Origin: an uncultured Actinomyces sp.
GTDB lineage: Bacteria; Actinomycetota; Actinomycetes; Actinomycetales; Actinomycetaceae
DNA length: 13,044 nucleotides
Direction: 5' to 3'
Assembly: GCA_900556405.1 (NCBI GenBank)
Contig: USPB01000033.1
Coordinates: forward strand, 1-13,044
Part shown: piece after piece, positions 6,830 through 13,044 of the stretch
Layout: each line of letters opens with the position of its first letter
Position numbering within the stretch: the stretch's first letter is position 1
Position numbers and translations under genes: made by a program
The notes under the pieces: model-generated
Database searches by the model: none
What the model saw: the letters and a program-made list of their open reading frames with translations, nothing else
Told to the model about the DNA's origin: nothing

Positions 6830-7876
6830 ATGACGACACAGGTGCGCTCGCAGAGCCGGGGCCTTCGCATGTCCCTGCTTGCACTGACCGCGTCTGCCTC
6901 CGTCGTCGGTGGAATGTTCGTGTCGGTCGCTCCCGCCTACAGCGCGGATGGCGTTGGCGATCAGCCGGGGCAGTGTGTGACTGCTTCTGAAGAAGGGGCG
7001 TCGATCATAGCGTCGTCGGTCGTAGCAACCGGGGTGCCGCTGCATCTGGAAGGCTCTGGGTGGGGTCCGTCTTCCGAGGATGCCCTCGGTTTCGTGATTG
7101 TGACGCTCGATGATGGCCAGGAAAAGCGCTCTGATGACATGGTCCTCCCCACGTGGGTTCCGTCCTCGGTTGCACGTAATAGGTCTGCATGGGCGGTTGC
7201 GAAAGTTGGTGCGGACGGTACTTTCACGGCTGATATTGACCTGCCGACTACGTGGACGGCTGGGACGAAGCACCAGGTCATCATCGGTGACGGGGTGACG
7301 GGTAACTACGTTCAGGTTGAGGTGACGGTCGTCGAATCGGCAGCCGAGGCGCGCTCCTGTTCGCTGGCACCGACCGAACCGTCAGAGACCGATGGCACTG
7401 ATCCGGTGACGGATGACAGCGCTGCCCCGACTCATGGTCCCGGCTCCGATAGCACCTCCGTGAGCCCTACCGACACCCCCTCTGTACCACGTGAGTCGTC
7501 GACCAGTGCGTCTGAGCAGAACCGGACGTCCGAACGAACGCAGGCTGATGATGCGACATCTTCTGCGTCGACTCCGTCTCCCAGCTCGTCGTCTGCTCCT
7601 GGGGGGTCGTCGACGCAGTCGTCTACTGCGTCTGGTGGATCAGGTAACAGCGCGGATCCCACTCCGGAGCCTTCGACCTCATCCACACAGCAAAGCGTGT
7701 CCGCATCGCAGATCGGTCCCAAGGCTCACTCGGAGCAGCAGGCCTCGAATCAGGCTGCCCGCGAGGAAGAGTCGCGGCTGAATGGCTGGATTCTCGCTGG
7801 TGGCGGTGTTCTTGCGTTGCTCGGTGCCATCGTGACGGTCAGTATTGTTCGCCGCTCCCACGGATTGCCGCGCTAA
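6830..7876 (+). CDS. Secreted, membrane-anchored surface protein with Ser/Thr-rich stalk, unknown function
   Basis: I do not recognise a named family. The 348 residues divide clearly. A signal peptide (1-39) has Arg5, Arg10 and Arg13, a hydrophobic core and likely cleavage near AYSA-DG. A folded, probably beta-sandwich domain (about 45-170) contains GFVIVTLDDG, ADGTFTADIDLP and WTAGTKH, and is bracketed by the only two cysteines of the mature protein, Cys49 and Cys177. A Ser/Thr/Pro-rich, low-complexity stalk covers about 180-300. One membrane helix (about 319-340) ends in RRSHGLPR. It resembles a cell-wall sorting tail but has no LPXTG, so the protein is probably held in the membrane and spans the wall. 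ATG 6830 is preceded by AGAAGGA (6812-6818) at 11 bases; a further in-frame ATG at 6869 would shorten the signal peptide. Its domain is related to that of the next gene product. Confidence 0.8.
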   Translation: MTTQVRSQSRGLRMSLLALTASASVVGGMFVSVAPAYSADGVGDQPGQCVTASEEGASIIASSVVATGVPLHLEGSGWGPSSEDALGFVIVTLDDGQEKRSDDMVLPTWVPSSVARNRSAWAVAKVGADGTFTADIDLPTTWTAGTKHQVIIGDGVTGNYVQVEVTVVESAAEARSCSLAPTEPSETDGTDPVTDDSAAPTHGPGSDSTSVSPTDTPSVPRESSTSASEQNRTSERTQADDATSSASTPSPSSSSAPGGSSTQSSTASGGSGNSADPTPEPSTSSTQQSVSASQIGPKAHSEQQASNQAAREEESRLNGWILAGGGVLALLGAIVTVSIVRRSHGLPR

Positions 7877-7940
7877 TCACCTTTTATCTGGGCTGGCGCT
7901 CTGAGAAAATGTGCATTAACCGATTGGTGTGCGTTGGAAT

Positions 7941-7970
7941 TTAGCATTCGCGCGCCACGCCTGTTACTCT
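7941..7970 (+). promoter_or_regulatory. Candidate promoter of the second surface-protein gene
   Basis: TACTCT (7965-7970) is preceded by TG one base upstream, making an extended -10. TTAGCA (7941-7946) is a -35-like hexamer 18 bases away. Initiation near 7977 would give a leader of about 42 bases carrying AAGGAGA. The 142-base gap after the first surface-protein gene shows no clear terminator. Confidence 0.45.
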
Positions 7971-8018
7971 AGTTTCAGAACAAATGCTTCTGAGGATTAA
8001 GTCACTAAGGAGAACGGT

Positions 8019-9362
8019 ATGCAGCACGCACGGGCCGCTTCTGCCCTTGCCGCGCGCGGCCTCGGAGGGCGCAGTCGATTGATGAGCCTCCTGATGGCCC
8101 TGTGCCTGTTCGCTGCCATCGCGCTTGCGATCCCCGGATTTGCTGCTCGCGCAGACGGTAACGACGGCGCCATCCCCGTCCCGACCACCGCATTTACTGT
8201 TCGAATCGAACAGGGCTCCTCTTTTGAGAAGCAGTACGGGGATAAGGGCTACTGGGGCGTGATGCTCGACTCGGGTCGCGTGACGCCTATTGAGCAGCCG
8301 ACGTATGAGCGTGATGGCGAAACGGTGCCCGTGACCGCTGATGATGTGTGGGTTGCCACCAGTCCGCACAACTACACCTTGAAGGTCCCTGTGCCCAATG
8401 GACAGAACAATGTCGAGGGCATCACGTGGGAGCCTGGAACGAAGCACACCGTCACGGTGCTCATGTTCAAGGAAGGGCGAGATCTCGTTGAGGGTGAGCC
8501 TGTGAGCTACACCGTGAGCGTGTATCAGCCTGCTGGTAACGACGACGCGCGTACACCTGAACCGACGACGGATCCGACGACCGATCCCGCGCCTCAGCCC
8601 GCGCCTCAGCCCACGGCCGAGCCGACGACCGATCCTGCACCGGAACCGACTTCCGAGCCCGCGCCCGCACCGACGAGCGAACCCAATGCCGATCCTGCGC
8701 CTGCTCCCACCACTGAGCAGCCCGCGGCTGCGCCCGATGATCCGCAGCTCCCCGCCGTCCGTCCGACCCCGACGCCTTCCGAGACGCCGAGTCCGACTCC
8801 TTCCGCGAGTGCTTCTACTGCTGGATCTGCGCAGCCTTCCGACACCCCGGTGTCGCCTATTTCGGACGTGTCGCAGCTGACTGATGCGAACAAGGGCGGC
8901 GTGAGCGCAGCTTTCACTGGCGGCCAGCTGACGATCAACGTTCCTTCAGATAAGGCTGTTGCTGGCGACTGGGTGAGCGCGAATATCATGCAGACCGGTG
9001 AGGCCCGCTGGCTTCAGGTCGAAGACTCCAATCAGGTGTCGATGGACGTTACGGGCCTTCCGATGGGCGACTACAAGGTCGTCGTCGCGAACCGCCAGCA
9101 TGAACTGGTTGGTTGGGCTGAGTTCAAGGTCGCTTCGACGGTTGCCGCAGCCGGTGCGGGGTCTTCTGTTGACGCCTCGGGCGGCGTGAAGCTGCACGCT
9201 GAAATGCTGTCCTCCTCCCTGTCCGGTAACGAGTCTGAAGGACTGAACGGCTATCTCCTGGGTGCCGGTGCCTGCATGCTGATCCTCGGTGGCCTCGTTG
9301 TCGTCCAGGTTCTCTCCGGTCCCAAGATTGGCTCTTCCTCGAATGGAGTCACATTGTCCTAA
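8019..9362 (+). CDS. Secreted, membrane-anchored surface protein with Pro-rich stalk and two beta-type domains
   Basis: No named family is recognised. The 447 residues show a long signal peptide (1-46: Arg-rich start, hydrophobic about 22-42, likely cleavage near AARA-DG). A first domain (about 50-170) shares GYWGVMLDSG and WEPGTKH with the preceding protein. A Pro/Glu/Asp/Thr repeat stalk (about 180-266) follows. The second domain (about 285-372) opens with LTDANKGGV and closes with HELVGWAEFKVA; this form recurs in actinobacterial surface proteins as I know them. A membrane helix covers 409-432 with a short tail. There is no LPXTG, and unlike most sorting tails the end lacks an Arg/Lys cluster. 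AAGGAGA (8007-8013), 5 bases before the ATG, is the best ribosome site in the window, suggesting high expression. rarA begins 10 bases after the stop. Confidence 0.82.
   Translation: MQHARAASALAARGLGGRSRLMSLLMALCLFAAIALAIPGFAARADGNDGAIPVPTTAFTVRIEQGSSFEKQYGDKGYWGVMLDSGRVTPIEQPTYERDGETVPVTADDVWVATSPHNYTLKVPVPNGQNNVEGITWEPGTKHTVTVLMFKEGRDLVEGEPVSYTVSVYQPAGNDDARTPEPTTDPTTDPAPQPAPQPTAEPTTDPAPEPTSEPAPAPTSEPNADPAPAPTTEQPAAAPDDPQLPAVRPTPTPSETPSPTPSASASTAGSAQPSDTPVSPISDVSQLTDANKGGVSAAFTGGQLTINVPSDKAVAGDWVSANIMQTGEARWLQVEDSNQVSMDVTGLPMGDYKVVVANRQHELVGWAEFKVASTVAAAGAGSSVDASGGVKLHAEMLSSSLSGNESEGLNGYLLGAGACMLILGGLVVVQVLSGPKIGSSSNGVTLS
8556..8816 (+). repeat. Degenerate in-frame repeat coding for a Pro-rich stalk
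   Basis: The units are imperfect variations on PTTDP, PAPQP, PTSEP and PAPAP, with DNA units such as CCGACGACCGATCC occurring several times. They pass into PTPTPSETPSPTP. The encoded stretch is proline-rich and acidic and would form an extended spacer across the cell wall. The repeat units are short and close enough in sequence for slippage or recombination to change their number. Confidence 0.75.
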
Positions 9363-9372
9363 GCTAGGGCTC
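9360..9372 (+). promoter_or_regulatory. Putative -10 element for leaderless rarA transcript
   Basis: TAAGCT (9360-9365) fits TANNNT and is followed by AGGGCTC and the rarA ATG at 9373, so transcription could start at the start codon. The first three bases are also the stop codon of the preceding gene. No good -35 is seen. Alternatively, rarA is read through from the surface-protein gene, with AGGG as a weak, closely placed ribosome site. Confidence 0.4.
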
Positions 9373-10716
9373 ATGGATCTGTTTGATTCTGAATCTATCG
9401 ACGAGTCGGGCGTGCCTGCTTTCAATGCGGGCGCGCCCCTCGCCGTTCGTATGCGCCCTGCGACACTTGCAGAGGTCGTCGGGCAGTCGCACCTGCTCGG
9501 TGAAGGGGCGCCGTTGCGGCGCCTTCTCTCGCCTGGAGCCAGCGACGGTGTTGCAGTGTCCTCCGTTGTGCTCTGGGGTCCTCCGGGTACCGGTAAGACG
9601 ACGCTCGCGTATTTGATCGCACGCGCATCTGGACGGCGGTTTATCGAGCTCTCCGCCGTTTCCTCGGGCGTCAGTGACGTGCGGCGTGTTGTCGATGATG
9701 CGCGTCGAACTCTCGCCAGCGGGGGAGAAGAAACCATTCTGTTCGTCGATGAGGTGCATCGCTTCTCGAAGTCACAGCAGGACTCGCTCCTTCCTGCGGT
9801 CGAGAACCGGTGGGTCATCCTCGTTGCTGCAACGACTGAAAATCCATCGTTCTCGGTGATTTCTCCGCTCCTGTCGCGCTCGCTCCTGTTAACCCTGCGT
9901 CCTCTTGACGCGGATGCAATCGAGGGGCTCATTCGTCGTGCACTGGCGGATGAGCGCGGCCTTGGCGGGCGTTTTTCTATGACGGACGAGGCCGTGGCCG
10001 GCCTTGTGCGGTTGGCGGGCTCGGATGCCCGAAAGTCTTTGACGCTCCTCGAAGCAGCTGCGGGTGTTGCCAGCGATGATGGATCCGGTGAGATTACGGT
10101 CGCGAGCGTTGAGGCGGCGGCCAACCAGGCCCTCGTTCGCTGGAGCAAGGATCAGCACTACGATGTGGCAAGCGCGTTTATTAAGTCGATGCGCGGTTCT
10201 GATGTGGACGCAGCTCTTCACTACCTCGCCCGTATGATCGAGGCTGGTGAGGACCCGCGTTTTATCGCGCGACGCATCATGATCGCCGCTTCGGAGGAAG
10301 TGGGGATGGCCGCTCCCGAGGTGCTCACGACCTGCGTGAGTGTCGCACAGGGAGTCGCACTGATCGGCATGCCCGAGGCGCGTCTGCTCCTCGCCGAGGC
10401 GGTCGTTGCTGTGGCGACAGCCCCGAAGTCGAATGCGACGTACCTGGCGATTGATCGTGCGATCGCCGATGTGCGTGCTGGACGTGGGGGAGCGGTGCCC
10501 GAACACCTGCGTGACGCGCACTATGCCGGTGCGAAGAGTTTGGGCCATGGAGATGGGTACCTCTACGCTCACGATCAGCCTCATCATGTTGCCGCTCAGC
10601 AGTACCTGCCGGACGACCTGGAAGGTACTCGCTATTACGAGCCAACGGAGAATGGACATGAGGCGATGCTCACGAAGCGGCTCGGCGTGATTCGCAATTT
10701 GCTGAAAAGACGCTAG
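9373..10716 (+). CDS. rarA: Replication-associated recombination protein A (RarA/MgsA AAA+ ATPase)
   Basis: At 447 residues this equals E. coli RarA in length. RarA is an AAA+ ATPase of the clamp-loader clade that acts at stalled replication forks with SSB. Motifs seen: RPATLAEVVGQSHLLG at the start, Walker A GPPGTGKTT (69-77), Walker B ILFVDEVHRF with Asp126 and Glu127, sensor 1 VAATTENPS (151-159), arginine-finger candidate Arg169 in LLSRSLL, and sensor 2 around SDARKSL. The C-terminal tetramerisation region carries YDVASAFIKSMRGSDVDAALHYLARMIEAGEDP, split here as two family blocks, SAFIKSMRGSDVDAAL and YLARMIEAGEDP, then AYLAIDRA-like and PEHLRDAHY segments. ATG 9373 is preferred because the upstream in-frame starts lie within the preceding gene. 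Its stop overlaps the putative -10 of rpsD. Confidence 0.95.
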   Translation: MDLFDSESIDESGVPAFNAGAPLAVRMRPATLAEVVGQSHLLGEGAPLRRLLSPGASDGVAVSSVVLWGPPGTGKTTLAYLIARASGRRFIELSAVSSGVSDVRRVVDDARRTLASGGEETILFVDEVHRFSKSQQDSLLPAVENRWVILVAATTENPSFSVISPLLSRSLLLTLRPLDADAIEGLIRRALADERGLGGRFSMTDEAVAGLVRLAGSDARKSLTLLEAAAGVASDDGSGEITVASVEAAANQALVRWSKDQHYDVASAFIKSMRGSDVDAALHYLARMIEAGEDPRFIARRIMIAASEEVGMAAPEVLTTCVSVAQGVALIGMPEARLLLAEAVVAVATAPKSNATYLAIDRAIADVRAGRGGAVPEHLRDAHYAGAKSLGHGDGYLYAHDQPHHVAAQQYLPDDLEGTRYYEPTENGHEAMLTKRLGVIRNLLKRR

Positions 10717-10719
10717 GAT
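10691..10719 (+). promoter_or_regulatory. Candidate rpsD promoter overlapping the rarA stop
   Basis: TTCGCA (10691-10696) and TAGGAT (10714-10719) are separated by 17 bases. The first three bases of the -10 are the rarA stop codon. Initiation near 10726 would give a leader of about 110 bases, which holds the hairpins described for 10729-10811. Confidence 0.5.
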
Positions 10720-10728
10720 GGAACAGTT

Positions 10729-10811
10729 GTCCGCATCAGCGGGCACCTGGGGCCTTAGCCGACGGGTCAATGTGATCCTGGAGTTGGCCCCATGCCGGGA
10801 TCTCCGGCATG
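10729..10811 (+). promoter_or_regulatory. Structured 5' leader of rpsD, candidate ribosomal-protein autoregulatory RNA
   Basis: Four helices can be drawn in 83 bases. Hairpin A pairs GTCCGC (10729-10734) with GCGGGC (10739-10744) around ATCA. Helix B pairs TGGGGCC (10748-10754) with GGCCCCA (10786-10792). Inside B, hairpin C pairs GGGTCA (10764-10769) with TGATCC (10773-10778). Hairpin D pairs CATGCCGG (10791-10798) with CCGGCATG (10804-10811). B and D share bases 10791-10792, so they compete at the junction or stack. D ends 11 bases before the ribosome site AGGAAG (10823-10828). No T run follows D, so a translational rather than terminator mechanism is more likely. S4 regulates its own mRNA in other bacteria; that it does so here is inference. 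Confidence 0.5.
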
Positions 10812-10835
10812 ACATGAGAAACAGGAAGAAGAAAC

Positions 10836-11459
10836 ATGGCAACGAATCGTTCCCGCAAGCAGGTGCGCGAGTCCCGCGCCCTCGGTCTGGCCCTGACCCC
10901 CAAGGCTGTTCGCTACTTCGAGAAGCGTCCCTACGGCCCCGGCGAGCACGGCCGTACCCGCCGTCGCCAGGACTCTGACTACGCCGTTCGTCTGAAGGAA
11001 AAGCAGCGTCTGCGCGCCCAGTACGGCATTCGTGAGTCGCAGCTGCGCCGCACCTTCGAAGAGGCCCGTCGTACCGCTGGCCTGACCGGTGAGAACCTGG
11101 TTGAGCTGCTTGAGATGCGTCTGGACGCCCTCGTCCTGCGCGCCGGCTTCGCTCGCACCATCCAGCAGGCTCGCCAGTTCGTCGTTCACCGTCACATTCT
11201 GGTTGACGGCAAGATCGTCGATCGCCCCTCCTTCCGCGTGAAGCCCGGCCAGACCCTGCAGGTCAAGCCCAAGTCGCAGACCACGGTTCCCTTCGAGATC
11301 GCTGCCGAGGGTATCCACCGCGACGTGCTGCCCGCCGTCCCCGAGTACCTGGACGTTGACCTCGCCCGCCTGAAGGCGACCCTGGTGCGCCGCCCGAAGC
11401 GCGCTGAGGTCCCCGTGACCGTCGACGTTCAGATGGTCGTCGAGCACTACTCGCGCTGA
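10836..11459 (+). CDS. rpsD: 30S ribosomal protein S4
   Basis: A 207-residue S4, a primary 16S rRNA-binding protein of the small subunit. The N-terminal part has LTPKAVRYFEKRPYGPGEHG and the RRRQDSDYAVRLKEKQ/RAQYGIRESQLRR segments typical of bacterial S4. The S4 RNA-binding domain (about 97-160) includes RLDALVLRAGFA, ARQFVVHRHILVDG and PSFRVKPGQ. The C-terminus carries KRAEVPVTVDVQMVVEHY. The protein has no cysteine, so it is of the zinc-free type, which in zinc-variable families is the form independent of zinc supply. ATG 10836 follows AGGAAG at 7 bases. A very strong terminator lies just downstream, so this is a single-gene transcription unit if its own promoter is used. Confidence 0.97.
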   Translation: MATNRSRKQVRESRALGLALTPKAVRYFEKRPYGPGEHGRTRRRQDSDYAVRLKEKQRLRAQYGIRESQLRRTFEEARRTAGLTGENLVELLEMRLDALVLRAGFARTIQQARQFVVHRHILVDGKIVDRPSFRVKPGQTLQVKPKSQTTVPFEIAAEGIHRDVLPAVPEYLDVDLARLKATLVRRPKRAEVPVTVDVQMVVEHYSR

Positions 11460-11471
11460 CACGAGTCATTT

Positions 11472-11512
11472 CCGCGCCCCCGAGCATGGCTCGGGGGCGC
11501 GGTTTTTCTTTT
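11472..11512 (+). terminator. Strong Rho-independent terminator of rpsD
   Basis: A perfect 14-bp stem pairs CCGCGCCCCCGAGC (11472-11485) with GCTCGGGGGCGCGG (11489-11502) around the loop ATG, followed by TTTTTCTTTT (11503-11512). It begins 12 bases after the rpsD stop. Confidence 0.95.
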
Positions 11513-11564
11513 ATCCCACTGTCCGCTTGCGCGTGCCGACGTGCCGCGACCGGTGCTGACCGTC

Positions 11565-11578
11565 TAACATGGGGAACT
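11565..11578 (+). promoter_or_regulatory. Putative -10 element for leaderless alaS transcript
   Basis: TAACAT (11565-11570) is a good TANNNT hexamer followed by GGGGAACT and the alaS ATG at 11579. Initiation 9 bases after the hexamer would place the mRNA 5' end at the start codon. GGGGA is only 3 bases from the ATG, too near for a normal Shine-Dalgarno. The -35 is unclear. The rpsD terminator upstream means alaS must have its own promoter in this 66-base gap. Confidence 0.55.
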
Positions 11579-13044
11579 ATGCGTACGTCTGAAATCCGCA
11601 CCCGCTGGCTCGAATACTTCAAGAAGCAGGGGCATGAGATTCGTCCTTCCGTTTCTCTTGTCTCCCCGGAGCCCTCGATTCTGTTCACCATCGCGGGCAT
11701 GGTTCCGTTCATCCCCTATATCACGGGTGTTGAGCCCGCGCCGTGGCCTCGTGCTGCGTCGGTGCAGAAATGTATTCGCACGAACGACATCGATAACGTC
11801 GGTAAGACGACGCGTCACGGCACGTTCTTCCAGATGAACGGCAACTTCTCGTTCGGCGACTACTTCAAGGAAGGCGCGATCAACTACGCCTGGGAGCTGC
11901 TGACGGGTTCGCGCGACGAGGGCATGTACGGCCTCGACGGTGATCGCTTCTGGGTGACGCTGTGGGACCAGGACGAGGAAGCCTTCAACGTCCTGACCAA
12001 GCAGATCGGCATGGATCCCAAGCACATCGTGCGCCTGCCTCGTGAGGAAAACTTCTGGGACACCGGCCAGCCGGGTCCCGCCGGTCCCTGTGCGGAGTGG
12101 CACTATGATCGTGGCCCCGAGTACGGCCCCGAGGCCGTGGGTGGCACCGTTGACCCGGGTGGCGACCGCTACCTTGAGGTCTGGAACCTGGTCTTCGACC
12201 AGTACATGCGCGGTGAAGGGACGGGCAAGGACTACCCGCTGCTGGGCGAGCTCGACAAGAAGGCGATCGATACGGGCGCAGGCCTCGAACGTCTGGCCTT
12301 CGTCATGCAGGACAAGCCCAACATGTACGAGATCGACGAGGTGTTCCCCGTCATCGACGCTGCCATGCAGATGAGTGGCAAGCGCTACGGTCTGGGCGCT
12401 GCGGGTCCCGAGGCCGGTGCCGCCTATGACGATGACGTGCGCATGCGTGTCGTGGCTGACCACGTGCGTTCTTCTCTCATGCTGATCGGTGACGGCGTGC
12501 GTCCCGGTAACGATGGCCGCGGCTACGTGCTGCGTCGTCTCATCCGTCGCGCGGTTCGCTCCATGCGTCTGCTGGGTGTCGACGAGGCAACCATGCCAAC
12601 CCTCCTCACCGCTTCCAAGGACGCGATGAAGGCGTCGTACCCCGAGCTCGAGACCAACTGGAAGACGATTTCGGAGGTCGCCTACGCGGAGGAAGACGCT
12701 TTCCGTCGCACGCTGAGCGCCGGTACGACGATCCTGGACGCTGCGGTTGCCAGCGCGAAGGAGTCGAAGGGTGCCCCCGTTATTTCCGGCGCCTCTGCGT
12801 TCTCGCTGCACGACACCTACGGATTCCCGATTGACCTGACCCTCGAGATGGCTGCCGAACAGGGCGTGTCCGTCGACGAGGAGGGCTTCCGTAGCCTCAT
12901 GGCCGAGCAGAAGGAACGCGCACGCGCCGACGCCCGTTCGAAGAAGACTGGACACACTGATGTCCGCGTCTTCCACGAGATCGAGAAGGCGATGGGTGGC
13001 GGCTCGACGTTCCTGGGCTACACGGAGCAGGCCGCCGAGGCCAC
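11579..13044 (+). CDS. alaS: Alanyl-tRNA synthetase, N-terminal part (3' truncated by window)
   Basis: The window holds the first 488 codons of a class II enzyme that charges tRNA(Ala) and edits mischarged Ser and Gly; full-length bacterial forms are about 870-900 residues. Visible are FTIAGMVPF (36-44), the motif 2 region TRHGTFFQMNGNFSFGDYF (78-96), ENFWDTGQPGPAGPC (157-171), the motif 3 region DTGAGLERLA (231-240), RPGNDGRGYVLRRLIRRAVR in the tRNA-recognition domain and DTYGFPIDLT. These cover the aminoacylation core and the start of the tRNA-recognition part; the editing domain and C-Ala domain lie outside. ATG 11579 gives the standard short N-terminus (MRTSEIRTRWLEYF). The reading frame is intact to the window edge. 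Confidence 0.97.
   Translation, partial: MRTSEIRTRWLEYFKKQGHEIRPSVSLVSPEPSILFTIAGMVPFIPYITGVEPAPWPRAASVQKCIRTNDIDNVGKTTRHGTFFQMNGNFSFGDYFKEGAINYAWELLTGSRDEGMYGLDGDRFWVTLWDQDEEAFNVLTKQIGMDPKHIVRLPREENFWDTGQPGPAGPCAEWHYDRGPEYGPEAVGGTVDPGGDRYLEVWNLVFDQYMRGEGTGKDYPLLGELDKKAIDTGAGLERLAFVMQDKPNMYEIDEVFPVIDAAMQMSGKRYGLGAAGPEAGAAYDDDVRMRVVADHVRSSLMLIGDGVRPGNDGRGYVLRRLIRRAVRSMRLLGVDEATMPTLLTASKDAMKASYPELETNWKTISEVAYAEEDAFRRTLSAGTTILDAAVASAKESKGAPVISGASAFSLHDTYGFPIDLTLEMAAEQGVSVDEEGFRSLMAEQKERARADARSKKTGHTDVRVFHEIEKAMGGGSTFLGYTEQAAEA

Noticed and set aside
7874..8018. Iron box or terminator between the two surface-protein genes
   Set aside because: No sequence close to the DtxR/IdeR consensus and no hairpin with a T run could be found; only a promoter-like extended -10 is present.
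9243..9360. Sortase (LPXTG) anchor in the surface proteins
   Set aside because: Both C-termini have a membrane helix, but I searched the 40 residues before each and found no LPXTG or close variant, and the second lacks a basic tail.
9289..9372. Longer N-terminus for RarA
   Set aside because: It would overlap the C-terminal membrane helix coding region of the surface protein. ATG 9373 gives the exact family length of 447.
8946..10148. 400-codon open frame on the minus strand
   Set aside because: It is opposite the second surface-protein gene and rarA; the Ser/Arg-rich translation has no domain, and both + strand genes are well supported.
11564..12976. 470-codon open frame on the minus strand
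   Set aside because: It is the antisense shadow of alaS, which has intact synthetase motifs throughout; the long frame is explained by GC-rich third positions.

Overview
The window comes from a high-GC Gram-positive bacterium. The cysteine-free S4 protein, the apparently leaderless genes, the DtxR/IdeR-type iron box and the surface-protein style point to Actinobacteria, most likely Actinomycetaceae (Schaalia/Actinomyces-like). The genus is an inference from overall protein resemblance, not a search result. All genes that I can support lie on the + strand.

Layout. (1) 1-733: 3' end of aspS (aspartyl-tRNA synthetase) and its terminator. (2) 750-2556: yciO, a YrdC/Sua5-fold protein, followed after 4 bases by a Fes-like ferric-enterobactin esterase. 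(3) 2592-6540: a DtxR/IdeR-type iron box, then a siderophore ABC importer in the order binding lipoprotein, permease, permease, ATPase (fepB-fepD-fepG-fepC type). The last three genes are joined by two ATGA overlaps. (4) 6541-9362: a promoter-rich intergenic stretch and two related secreted, membrane-anchored proteins with Ser/Thr- or Pro-rich stalks and no LPXTG motif. (5) 9373-13044: housekeeping genes rarA, rpsD (with a strongly structured leader) and the 5' part of alaS.

How it fits together. The Fep importer and the Fes esterase form a full Gram-positive route for catecholate siderophores. The lipoprotein captures the ferric complex, FepD/FepG with FepC import it, and Fes would hydrolyse the tri-ester scaffold in the cytoplasm to release iron. 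No siderophore biosynthesis gene is present here, so scavenging of foreign siderophore is plausible. The iron and surface genes sit between housekeeping genes that tend to be close together in actinobacteria (aspS, rarA, rpsD, alaS).

Most worth a second look: the four-stem leader upstream of rpsD; the pair of related surface proteins of unknown function; three genes (yciO, rarA, alaS) whose start codon lies 6-8 bases after a -10 hexamer; and the placement of fes outside the iron-boxed transcript. I found no tRNA, rRNA, CRISPR array, insertion sequence or phage gene.
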